Origin: Cricetomys ansorgei
Taxonomy: Eukaryota; Chordata; Mammalia; Rodentia; Nesomyidae
Direction of reading: 5' to 3'
Length of the DNA: 64,000 bases
Assembly: GCA_026225945.1 (NCBI GenBank)
Contig: JAMJFZ010001132.1
Span: 1 to 64,000 of the forward strand
The notes under the pieces were generated by a model. That model saw nothing but the letters and a program-made list of their open reading frames with translations. It was not told where the DNA came from and did no database searches. The position numbers and the translations under genes were made by a program. This document shows positions 54,901-64,000 of this stretch, in pieces; within the stretch, counting starts at the first letter, position 1, and every line of letters begins with the position of its first letter.

Positions 54901-55751
54901 TGACCTTGGTACTAATAGAATCATCTAGACATTCTTCTTCTGGAGACATTTCTATTAAGATGCAACCTTCTGGATGGAGGATAAGCTCTTTCAGAGCCTT
55001 GGACCAGCAAGACCTCAACAGAGAAAGACACACAGGTGCACGGGTATGACACTCTTTGCTGGGTTTTCCCACCAAACTAGCTAAGGTGCACACCTGCCCA
55101 CACTGTAATTCACAGGTGAGTCCAATTAGGTTGGATTAGGCCCATACTCAACACACTAGTGCTCAAACTCTACTGAACACAGTAATGACTGGTATTAACT
55201 AATCCCTTTCTCCCCCTCTATGTAGAACAACTATCCTTTTAAGCGTTCAAGAAGGAGCTCCAAAAAACCCTCCGCAAAAAACCTCAACTCTTTCCTATTT
55301 GGCAAAGTGCCAAGTCAGATCTTTGACCTCAGATGATTTGGCAACAAAGTACAACTATTGGGTGCACAGTTACCCTTGAACAGTTTTAGTATACTAATTT
55401 CATGTCTCATCTACTATTTGATGCAAAAAGAAGCAGAAATAAGGTGTATCAAGGAACAGAGGGAACAAGACTGCTGCTTGAGTGTCTTTTTCATGGGCTG
55501 TAAACTGACTGACTTATTCTACACACAAAAAAAAAAACCCAAACCACTTACCATTTCTTAACATCTCCTAAATCTGGATGTATTTGACAACCAATCGTTC
55601 ACCACAATTTTAATTAGCAGTCATTTCTCCTGTTAGCGATGGGCGGGACCATGCTGCATGTAACCAACCACGCCGTCTCACACTCATTGTGATACGGTGT
55701 TGTTTTCATGTGATTGGAAACATTACTGGAGATATCTTTTTTCTGGATGGT
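51963..55751. other. Remainder of Suclg1 intron 1
   Basis: No second gene or exon recognised. Frames of 60-85 residues are scattered on both strands. Confidence 0.45.
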
Positions 55752-55888
55752 TGGGTTTTTTGTTTGTCTGAGTAACAACCCACACTGGACCTCACTCTGT
55801 AGACCAGGTTGCCCTCAAACTCAAGAGATCCGCTTGCCTCTGCCTCCCAAGTGCTGGGATTAAAACCATGAGCCACCACCGCCCGGTG
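55752..55888 (-). mobile_element. B1 SINE, antisense to window (Suclg1 intron 1)
   Basis: CTCACTCTGTAGACCAGGTTGCCCTCAAACTC...CCTCCCAAGTGCTGGGATTAAAACCATGAGCCACCACCGCCCGG is reverse B1, about 700 bp inside the gene. Confidence 0.93.
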
Positions 55889-56600
55889 AGAAATAAGTTT
55901 TTTAAAAGTCCTATTACACAAGTATAATAATGAGCTAGCCAGACTCTAAACACGACGGGACTGATTCAGAAGTTAAGTCCCACTAGACCATCCCTAACAC
56001 GGAGACTTTGGACGCAGCAAACTCAATGTTTTTCAAGAGTCAGCACTCCTGAAAGAGTAGCAACTCTGCGAGATCAGTTCTCAGAAACTGGGGTGCTCGA
56101 GGAGCCTAGCGAAGAGTGACACGTTACCGGTAAAGTGCCTGCCAACCCTCAGCCTGTACGCGCCTACGGGGCTACGCTGACTCCGGGTGCAGAAACCGCC
56201 TTTCCGTTGGCCGTACCACACCACGGAACGGTCAACTCCAAGGGCAGGACCCCTGGGAACCAGCAGCCTCTTCCACCCGGCCGGCGCCCTCCCAGCACGG
56301 TTCATCCCGGACCTCTTCACCCTTGGCTCCGAGTACGGGCCAGCCTGGCCGCCACCTCCACCCCGCCGCTCGCCCCTGCGCGGGGCTGCAACAAGTTCCC
56401 GGGTCTGCAGGGCGCCCGGGCCCTAATCCCGCCGCGGCCGGCCCACGGCCCCACCCGCCAAGGCCCCCTCCACCCCGCAGCGCGGCCACTGGGGTCTGGC
56501 CCCGCGGCTCCCACGCCATCTGCCCGGCTGCGGCCTGGGGCAGGACGTGGAGCCCCGAGACCTGCTGAAGCCTGGAGGACAGGGCGCGGGCGCGACTCAC

Positions 56601-56697
56601 GGAGAAAAGTGCGGGACAGCAGGCGGGCGGCGGCAAGGCCGCTGCTGCCGGAGACCATGGTCACGGTGGCAGCCGCAGCAGCTAAGGCTGCGGTCAT
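56601..56697 (-). CDS. Suclg1: Suclg1 coding exon 1: start and mitochondrial targeting peptide
   Basis: The exon encodes residues 1-32 plus the first base of codon 33, and ends at a GTGAGT donor. The peptide is rich in Ala, Ser and Arg and lacks acidic residues (MTAALAAAAATVTM, then SGLAAARLLSRTFL), as expected for a matrix targeting sequence. It closely follows the human N-terminus. The first ATG (56,695-56,697) matches the human start. It has G at -3 but A at +4. A second in-frame ATG at codon 14 (56,656-56,658) lies in ACCATGG, a stronger initiation context. The frame also stays open upstream for about 100 codons, but that part resembles nothing I know, so I keep the conserved start. Confidence 0.93.
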
Positions 56698-56758
56698 CCC
56701 CGCAATGACACTCCCAGGCCCTCCCCGGACGGGGCAAGGGCCCCGGCTCGCGGAGAAA

Positions 56759-56816
56759 GCTGTCCAGAGAAGCCGCCCGAATAAACTGCCCTCCTCGACT
56801 CTCTTCTCTGGACAGC
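56759..56816. repeat. Perfect 14-bp inverted repeat just upstream of Suclg1 ATG
   Basis: The arms GCTGTCCAGAGAAG (56,759-56,772) and CTTCTCTGGACAGC (56,803-56,816) are exact reverse complements separated by 30 bp. The element is 62-119 bp upstream of the start codon, so it is either in the 5' UTR, where it would form a strong hairpin, or at the core promoter. Confidence 0.85.
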
Positions 56817-56968
56817 GGCAGTCACAGGTGGCAAAGGAAAAAAAAGAAAAGATACAGTTTGAAAGGCATATAACTCTGTTATTCTCCGAAATGTGGATTT
56901 GGATAACCATAGGCAGAACGGCAATATGGGGGACACCCCATGGGAGGCCCGGTCGGCGCGTGGTATTG

Positions 56969-56981
56969 TGGGAAATGTAGT
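56969..56981 (-). promoter_or_regulatory. ZNF143/THAP11-like motif upstream of Suclg1
   Basis: The minus strand reads ACTACATTTCCCACAAT, close to the ACTACAnnTCCCA core bound by ZNF143 and THAP11 at CpG-island promoters. It lies about 270-285 bp upstream of the start codon. Occupancy is inferred from the motif only. Confidence 0.5.
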
Positions 56982-57142
56982 TTTCTGTAGGCGGCATGCG
57001 GAAAAAGGAAGCGGTAGGCTGCGACTCTGGCGTGAGCGCACAGGGAGAGGGAAAGTAGTGACGAATCGCCCAGCCGAGGAGAGGCGCCAGCAGCGTTGCT
57101 CTGTCCTAGACCGTGGTCCTGCACCTTGGCTTTCCTCATCCG

Positions 57143-57180
57143 TTACAGAGAAGGTAGTACCTCCCGTGCCTTCTCTGTAA
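57143..57180. repeat. Perfect 12-bp inverted repeat at distal edge of CpG island
   Basis: The arms TTACAGAGAAGG (57,143-57,154) and CCTTCTCTGTAA (57,169-57,180) are exact reverse complements with a 14-nt loop. They share the AGAGAAG/CTTCTCT core with the inverted repeat next to the start codon. Confidence 0.85.
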
Positions 57181-57767
57181 GGATCCGGAAATTACCCCTG
57201 GTAATAGGGACCGAATTCTCACTAGTGGCAGCAAAGGGAAGGACAAAAGGAGACTAAAAGACTTGAAGTTCCTAAGCTCACAGTTTCCTGAAACAGGAAT
57301 CTTGTCTTTAAACAAACTGACTCACTGCCTTCGACTAGTGCTAAATGTATGGATGCCTCTTTCTAGAATCCTAAGGACTACAATTCGAGATCAAACATGA
57401 TTTTTGCCCCACTGGGACAAACTCAACTTCAGAAAAACCTCAGGGAGTCCTGGAGTCGAAGCAGGAGGATCTGCCTGGTTTCTTGTCTAAACCGCGTTCC
57501 TAAGATTCCTTATCGTTACCATCAATAAAGTTCTTCTACTTCACTAAGGTCGTCCTTATAATTTGCACCCGTCGCAGGTTGGGAATGTCTGCAAGCTCCT
57601 TCCTTGTAGATCCTGTCCTTGTGGTAAAGTTAAATATTATCAATGCTTTCCAGATAGGTCTGGTAAGAAGGCTAGCTTTAAAAAGCAAAATTTTCACTGA
57701 GCTTTTACTTATAATTAGGCATTTTGTTTCATTTAGTTAGCAAAGTGTGTATTTTTAAAATATACAT
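57181..57767. other. Upstream flank of Suclg1, no gene recognised
   Basis: CpG density drops. An isolated AATAAA at 57,524 is noted separately. Confidence 0.45.
57524..57529 (+). other. Isolated plus-strand AATAAA downstream of CpG island
   Basis: A plus-strand AATAAA (context ATCAATAAAG) sits about 400 bp right of the CpG island. It could end a short divergent transcript, but nothing else in the sequence demands one. Confidence 0.2.
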
Positions 57768-57812
57768 TTTGTGTATATGTGTGTGTGTGTATGTATATAT
57801 ATATATATATAA
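57768..57812. repeat. (TG)n/(TA)n microsatellite
   Basis: GTGTATATGTGTGTGTGTGT then TATATATATATATATATAAT. Confidence 0.95.
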
Positions 57813-57819
57813 TATCACT

Positions 57820-58112
57820 GATTTTTATCTTTTGAGAACATCATACATGAGCACTGTACCTACATCACTCTGGGCCCCCACCCGCACCCCAAAATTCCTC
57901 CAGTATCACCCCTCTCAAATTCATGACTTCATTAATTATTATTGCTACGTAAATATGGATGTGTATGTATGTATGTGGATCTACTGAGTCCTTTAGCCTT
58001 GCTGGTATGCCCGCGTCCAGGGCTGACCACTTGGGATTGGACATTCTATGCAGGAGCTCACCCCTGGAGGGAAAGGAGCCTCGCTTTCTCAGCAGCCATT
58101 GTCCAACCATCG
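57820..58112 (-). mobile_element. LINE-1 3' UTR fragment, antisense
   Basis: ATCTACTGAGTCC...GGGCTGACCACTTGGGATTGGACATTC...GGAGCTCACCCCTGGAG...TCTCAGCAGCCATTG matches the usual antisense order of the rodent L1 (Lx) 3' region. Confidence 0.7.
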
Positions 58113-58209
58113 TAGGACCTTGATTTTAATAAATTTGAATTTCTATGAACCAATGAAGACAAGAACTTCATTTTGTGCAGTGATATATCCCTAGCACCTA
58201 GAGCAATTA

Positions 58210-58229
58210 CACACACAGACAGACAGACA

Positions 58230-58261
<32 letters not shown>
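58210..58261. repeat. (CAGA)n/(CA)n microsatellite
   Basis: Four CAGA units then about 15 CA units. Confidence 0.97.
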
Positions 58262-58262
<1 letters not shown>

Positions 58263-58357
58263 TGTTTATTATTTATTGACTCTACAATGTTTCATGGACC
58301 AAAAGATATTCCAAACCCTTGTAAGAACTGTGCCAAACCACAATTCTGTAGCTCATA

Positions 58358-58381
58358 ATGTGTGTGTGTGCGTGTGTGTGT
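58358..58381. repeat. (TG)n microsatellite
   Basis: About 11 TG units with one CG interruption. Confidence 0.9.
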
Positions 58382-59335
58382 TGCACTAGACAGTGACTAT
58401 ACCACTCTTTATACACGAATCAAGTTTTGAAATCATATCTGGATTCATATTCCAGGTCTTCTGGAAAACTGAGATTCAGTTTTCTCACTGAGACTTGGAT
58501 AAAATGCCCTGTCTCACAAGAATATATAGTACAGTGAGCTGTCACTTGTCCCAGAACTTTAGCTAAACTCCTAAAACTTAGGGCCACAGGCTACTTATGA
58601 TACTGCCACATCCAAGTGGGACCATCCTGGAGCGTCCCCTCTGGAGAGTTTGGTAAAAAACGCCCAAACTTGTCTGTGGATTCCCACCATCATATCAGAG
58701 CCCATTCATGAGGAACAAAAGGCTAGAATTCACTGATGAGAGGGATTGATTTTACTGGGTCTTGAGTTGTCAACCTCTTCCTCTCCTAGCCAAGTTGATG
58801 AGAGAAGGCTTCTCACCTGAAGATAAGCACTGGATTTCAGGCTAAACTTGTACAAAGCTGCAGGAACTCAAGGGCCCTTCTCAAACCTCCTAGACCTATT
58901 CTGTGAACTTTCCCAAAATAATTAATAATAATAATAACTTTTAAAACAACTGCCTCCCTAAGGAGAGTAACAGCTGCTTCATCTCCAGTGATTCAGGAAT
59001 ACTGGAAGAGAAACCTGTTTGTAGCCAAGAGAAACTATGGCCTCTGGGGTAAGGAACCAGTCTGAATCCTCAGGACGTGCCCTGGGTATCACTAACCCCG
59101 AGATCAAATCAACAGAGAGAGGAAAGAGCTTGTATCCTTGGCTTCTGGTACGGAACACAGTGTGACACAAATCAGAAAAGCCTCAACCGAGACTGAGCTC
59201 CAGCATTGGGAGAACACAGAGGAGAAGAATCTGAAAGGCTAGGGGTTGTTCTCACCTCAAGTACAGCCTCAGAGAGACAGAATGATGACAGCAAGTTCTA
59301 AGAGTTAGTCAGCTACATCCAAGCTGATCCAAGTG
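58382..59335. other. No gene recognised
   Basis: Nothing beyond short frames and AATAATAAT at 58,920. Confidence 0.45.
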
Positions 59336-59355
59336 ATCCCTCTCTCCCTCTCCCT

Positions 59356-59387
<32 letters not shown>

Positions 59388-59415
59388 CCTCTCCTCTCCT
59401 CTCCCTCTCCTTCTC
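59336..59415. repeat. (CCCTCT)n/(CT)n/(CTCCT)n tract
   Basis: An 80-bp polypyrimidine tract with hexamer, dimer and pentamer blocks in turn. Confidence 0.97.
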
Positions 59416-60393
59416 AGCATAAACAACCACCTCACATAAATATGAGGGGTTGGGGAAAAAAAAAGACAACCAAGTTTAGGAGTGAAAAAAAAAAAAACCT
59501 TTTTATTTTGAAATAATAATAGATTTACAGGAAGCAAAACAAATGATAGATTTTTTTTTTTTTTCAGAAAAAATGCCATGAGTTTCCAGAAGGTGGGATC
59601 TGTCCTCACACAACCACTGACTGGCTAATGCTGGAAGTCCCAGATTCACACTTGGCCCCCTCTGACCCTCAGCACCCCTGCCCCAGGATGGCAGTGGGGG
59701 GAAGACACCTACGACTGGCCAGTGAGGGTGGAAGGCTAGCATTCCTGGTACCTTCACAGGGCAGCTCATCATGCCCAGTAGGGAGTGAAGTCTCAGCCAC
59801 CCCTCAGTCTTCTCTCCCACTCCTCTGGCGGCCAGAACTGGTTGGCCCAGGGCTGATGGTTGGAATGGAAGGCAACTGGATCAGGACGGTGAAGAAGGGA
59901 TTTGCACTATGCTCCGGGCTCCGGGTTTAGGCCATGTCACTGGAGCTGGGGTGAGCATCTGACAGTGGTTGGTACCAAGAAAGGGCAGAACAGGACTGAG
60001 TGAGGCCGTGGTGCACACTGCTGTCAACACACAGGACAGTGGACCTTCCCTTCCAGCACAAGCTCTCTTTTTCCTTTTCCTTTGGTCCAATACTGAAACA
60101 TCCCATCTTGCAAAGTCTGATGCCTGTTAAGTGCCAAGTTCAGGGTTCAACTAAACTGTTTCCCTTCGTGCCCAGAGTGAGTCTTGGTGCAATATCCATT
60201 CATCACACTAGGTAGGTGTTCTCTGTGGGACTTTCTACGTCTTCCACACCAGCACAATCCCCCACTTGCCATCTGGGGGGCTTGCAAATAGTTCAGGTCA
60301 TATGTAACTTATTCCTGACTTTTTCCCATTCTGACCTCCAGATGTACTGAAAGTATTTGACATGTCATCCTCTTTAAAAATCTTCACTCACAC
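59416..60393. other. No gene recognised
   Basis: A12 and T14 runs near 59,484 and 59,550; frames up to 105 residues without motifs. Confidence 0.45.
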
Positions 60394-60542
60394 ATCAGGC
60401 ATGATGCTGTGTGTCAGTAATTCCAGGATTTGGGAAACTGAGGCAGGAAGATCATGAGTTTAAGGGCAGCCTGAGCTATTTAGGGAGAACGCCCCATATC
60501 TCTGTCTCTGTCTCTTATACACACACACACACACACACACAC
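60394..60542 (+). mobile_element. B1-type SINE with CA tail
   Basis: GGCATGATGCTGTGTGTCAGTAATTCCAGGATTTGGGAAACTGAGGCAGGAAGATCATGAG, ending in about 11 CA units. Confidence 0.8.
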
Positions 60543-61317
60543 CTTCAGTCACGGAAAGATAAGATGCTTGAGCTGCTAAGGTTTTAAAAAGAGGTCAAAG
60601 CTGACCTGGCAGCTGCAAACCTGTAACCCCAGTGAGCGCAGGGGTAGGCTGGAGAGTGAGGTCCAGAATGACTGCACAAAGCCTCACAAAATGAGCATAT
60701 GAAAAAATATTGGCCAAGAGAAAGGCTGGCGCACACACACACCCAAGACCTACTAAAACCGGCCGACGCCATCGGCACAGGAGCGGGCACTGCAGAGCTG
60801 CTGAAGGCGACCTGTGGCTCACTGTGATCCTGAAACACACAAACCTAGGTGGAAATGTAAGCAGCTAAGGAGACATGTAATGAATGAAATTATCTGTAGA
60901 ACTACATGTACGTGTAGATGCGCGTGTAGAACTACATCTACCTGTCTCTGTCCAATTCTTTGTTCTGGGACACAAGAACCTGGAGCTCCAGAGTTGCTTT
61001 CTGAACCCTGACTATCAGTGGCGATCACCAGTGGATGAAATGGGGGCATGACTGCTCTGAAGTTTGGTTGAGGAGAAGGCTTTATTGTAGATAATGAGGG
61101 AGCGTACAGCCAGAGGGATCTGGAAGAATCCAGAGCAGGGAGAGAAAATAGAGACTGAACATGACCAGTAAGTAGAGTGACCCAGGCCATGATAGGAGAG
61201 GGGGAAAATGAAAGAGAAAGAGAAGAAAGAGCCAGCAAAGGAGACTGAGAGAGAGGACTAAGAAAGAAGGGAACCCAGAGAGGGCTCCAAGAGAATTCGC
61301 CACTGAAGTGGCAGGGT
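60543..61317. other. No gene recognised
   Basis: Frames of 139 and 84 residues on the minus strand lack motifs. A GA-rich stretch lies at 61,197-61,260. Confidence 0.45.
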
Positions 61318-61333
61318 TATATATAGGAAAGAA

Positions 61334-61410
61334 GGCAGGGGGAGGAGAGGGGGAGGGGAGGGGAGAGCGGGAGGGGGGAGGGGAGGGGAAAGGGAGGGGA
61401 AGGGAAGGTG
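61334..61410 (+). repeat. G-rich (GGGGA)n tract, strong G-quadruplex potential
   Basis: More than ten runs of three or more G with 1-3 nt spacers lie on the plus strand. Confidence 0.9.
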
Positions 61411-61562
61411 GCCCCAGCCTGGGCTGGAGAGGTGTAGAGTAGGGGGGCAGGGTAAGCCGAGCCCAGATGAGTCAGAGGTTCTGAGCAAGCCTGGAGGCCA
61501 GCGTGTTCTTTAGTGTGCTGATAGTCACCACAGTTGGCCATTTGCCCTGAGTTTCTTTGGAA

Positions 61563-61682
61563 CCTGACAACCAGCACTTGAGAGACTGAGGCAGGAGGTT
61601 CACGGATTCAAGGCCAGTCTGGGATACATAGCAAATCCCAAGCCATCTTGGGGGGACTTAGTGAGACCTTGTTTCAAAACTA
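61563..61682 (+). mobile_element. B1 SINE (5' truncated)
   Basis: CAGCACTTGAGAGACTGAGGCAGGAGGTTCACGGATTCAAGGCCAGTCTGGG...GTGAGACCTTGTTTCAAAAC. Confidence 0.9.
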
Positions 61683-63423
61683 ACTTTTGTTTTGTTTGTT
61701 TTAAGTTTAAACTGTGGTTTTACATAAGAGCATCAACTTTGGGTGAGAAAGCAGGAAGTATTTCACCTGAATGTCTGGCTGTTTTCCCTTCCCTGTACCT
61801 CAGATTGACCTTTTTATTCCCATTAGCCCTCATACAACTCTTACCTTCCTCAAGCTTTCTCAAACAGATCTTAACATTTTCACAACCAGTACCTTTAAGT
61901 ATAAAATAATAAGGAACGCCAGTGCCTGGAGAGGCCACTGGTTAAGCGGCAAGGTGCCAAAACAAATCTCCAGTTTCTTGAAATTTCCCCCTCTGGCCTC
62001 ACCCACCCCAGGTCCACTGACACACCGCCTGTGACTTCTGCTTCAAGCTGCCCCAACCTCATTCCCACAGGAAGAAGGAGGCTTCCTTCCTCCATCTGCT
62101 TTACCACCCTGGGCAGAAACTTCAGGCAAAGAGCTTCCAGGGAAGAGAGGTGCCAAGGAGCAAAATTATGTTGTCTGCTGGTTAATAGCTAACTAGCTTG
62201 CCCTTTTATTGCCCACAAAACTCAACAACCTCCTATGTCCACGTGGCTGTTTGCCTTTCCCACAGGGAGGAAGGAAGGGTTTTCTTTCACTGTACACAGT
62301 GTTGACAAATAGTACACCAAGCGGGCAAGAAAGACATTTGTCAAAAGAAGACCGTTCTGCATATAACCACTTCAGCAGGGATGAGAGTATTCTGAAGAGA
62401 CACTTGTTTTTAACCTTCTTTGCCTATCAGATTATTGAGGTAATAGTCTCCCAGGAAATTTGATTTTTCCCCTGGAATCTGATTGGGGGAGAAGGAAATG
62501 GCTGAAGCCTGATGCCAGCCAGAGGGAGACCGTCTCCCAGGAAGAGACTTCATTCGGTTCTGACCTGTCAGACTGCCAAGCAGGAGAGACTGGACACACA
62601 GTGGTGGGGGGACCACACCTGGACCAGGACTGCGCAGTTATGCACTTCCTTTTCTTCTACTGAAAGCCGGTCCCCGTGTCAGGACCCCGAATGAGGATTT
62701 GAGGAGTCTCTGGACTTCTAGTTTCTTCCTAAACAAACCCACCTGTCTGTTTCTTTTTATTATTGCACGTTCATTTAATTGACCTATGGAAGATGGATGG
62801 TCAAGCCTCATTTGCTAGGGCTTTCCAGTGTCTATGCTTTGAGACTAACAGTCCCACAAACAAAACTGGAGTCCTTGCTGGTCTCAATGGTTCAGAAAGA
62901 GCTTAATGATCAGAACCTACAAGCCATTTTCATTCAGCAAGTATTCAGTAGGTCGTTCTGCTGTTGAAATACAAACACAGCTGTAAACAGATATGTAAAC
63001 AAATTGGCATACTGCCCCAACAAAACTTTATTCATAAAACCAGGTAGCAATCTGAATTCAACCCAGGGTATACAGTTCGCTAACCTGTGCTCTGTGCTAC
63101 ATACTGACAACACATCATCTGTATGCAGATTCTATACTACACTGTTTGTATAGACTAGACACTATACTTATATAGTCTGTTTTATATGTTTGTATGGCCA
63201 GTATACCATCGCTTTGGACAAAATGGGGCAATGCATAATATGTCACTCACATTTTATTAAATATATTTAGCACATTTCCCCATTCAAAACAGATAGATTT
63301 ACTTCACTGAACTATTGGTATGTCAGTTTATTTTATGTTTTATTTGAACATAATCTCCGTAAAAAGCCTGAAACAAATTCCTTATATAAATACCCTTGTG
63401 CCTTTGATAGCATGGTTTTAAAA
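61683..63423. other. No gene recognised
   Basis: Short frames only; AT-rich towards the right end. Confidence 0.45.
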
Positions 63424-63592
63424 GCAGGTTCTTGTGTACCACATGAATGTATGGTACCCTTGGGAGTCAGAAGAGGGAAGTCAGATCCCCTGGAACTGGA
63501 ATTACTGGTTTTGAGCTATGCTGTGTTGGGGCTGGGAACCAAACCTCTGTCTTCTAAGTGCTCTTAACTGCTGAGCCATCTCTCCAGTCCCA
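63424..63592 (-). mobile_element. B3/B2-class SINE, antisense
   Basis: GTCAGAAGAGGGAAGTCAGATCCCCTGGAACTGG...CTCTTAACTGCTGAGCCATCTCTCCAGTCCC is the reverse of a well-preserved tRNA-headed SINE. Confidence 0.93.
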
Positions 63593-64000
63593 TGATCCAG
63601 CTTTCAAAATAAATATTGCAAAAATTCTCTCAAAAGAACTGTATGAATTCGAACTCTGTAGGCAAGAAATCTTGGCCAAGTTCAGGTGATTTAAACTCCT
63701 AGAGTAAAGAGGACTGTAAAAGAGTTGGCATTGAAAATCTCTGAAATGCTCTACATAGAATGGCCATCGGAAGACAGGGTAGCTATGCAAGTATCTCAAG
63801 TAACCCAAAAGGAAGCCTGAATGGAGTGACCTCATCAGGCATCGAAGCCCTAGGCCCAAAGATAGGTAACAGGGTGAGATGCTATCATTGAATATTCAGA
63901 GAAAAACTCACTGGGACTGGCAGACAGGCAGCTTGCTCAACTTTAAGGAGCCATAACATGCAAAGACTCCCTGAGGCATATAAGCATGGTATGGTCAAAC
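63593..64000. other. No gene recognised
   Basis: A 101-residue minus-strand frame (63,554-63,859) overlaps the SINE and shows no motif. Confidence 0.45.

Larger units (their letters stand above)
56110..57130. promoter_or_regulatory. Suclg1: CpG island promoter of Suclg1
   Basis: GC- and CpG-rich DNA covers exon 1, the first part of intron 1 and about 430 bp upstream. No TATA box is evident at a sensible distance, which fits a housekeeping mitochondrial gene with dispersed starts. CpG is scarce in the flanking DNA. Long frames on both strands here reflect GC content and are not genes. The island could also drive divergent transcription to the right. Confidence 0.85.

Noticed and set aside
56135..56980. 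281-residue plus-strand open frame over the Suclg1 promoter and exon 1
   Set aside because: It runs antisense through conserved exon 1 and the CpG island. It is Pro/Ala/Arg/Gly-rich from GC content alone, overlaps several other open frames and resembles no protein.
57724..64000. Possible Dnah6 exons upstream of Suclg1
   Set aside because: DNAH6 neighbours SUCLG1 in human, so I looked for dynein heavy-chain exons, but no frame here resembles them. The gene probably starts beyond the window.

Overview
The window is nuclear DNA of a muroid rodent. The evidence is a split vertebrate gene with GT-AG introns, many rodent SINEs of the B1, B2/B3 and B4 types, rodent-type LINE-1 3' ends, ERVK-like LTR elements, and long CA/TG and GA microsatellites. 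The predicted Suclg1 protein is close to, but not identical with, the mouse and rat proteins as I remember them. A cricetid (hamster, vole or deer-mouse type) is likely, but I cannot prove the species.

The only protein-coding gene I can support is Suclg1, on the minus strand, from about 56.9 kb down to about 28.4 kb. It encodes the alpha subunit of mitochondrial succinyl-CoA ligase. All nine coding exons are present, each with AG and GT boundaries in a continuous frame. They sum to 1041 nt, or 346 codons plus stop, the length of the human protein. The CoA-binding TGKQ (residues 64-67), Tyr207 and the phospho-histidine His299 fall at their known positions. The gene starts in a CpG island (about 56.1-57.1 kb) and ends with an AATAAA signal at 28,414-28,419.

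Layout. 1-28.4 kb is intergenic and repeat-rich. It holds an antisense solo-LTR-like element (1.7-2.2 kb), a CTGA-rich segment (5.0-5.5 kb), many SINEs, an inverted pair of a rodent dispersed repeat (9.9-10.5 kb), a sense-oriented relative of the first LTR (17.2-17.8 kb), and a non-coding ERV with two LTRs and a perfect 6-bp target duplication (22.0-24.0 kb). 28.4-56.9 kb is Suclg1, whose introns hold SINEs, a GC-rich minisatellite (intron 6) and a long CA/TG tract inside the very short intron 4. 57.1-64 kb is upstream intergenic DNA with an antisense LINE-1 end, microsatellites and a G-rich tract.

I found no CRISPR array, operon or RNA gene, and no obvious new biological system. The most interesting signals are the ERV and its shared internal segment, the UG-repeat next to the 58-nt exon 5, two perfect inverted repeats around the promoter, and the intron 6 minisatellite with its internal palindrome. 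Nearly all open frames outside Suclg1 look like chance frames in repeats or GC-rich DNA.
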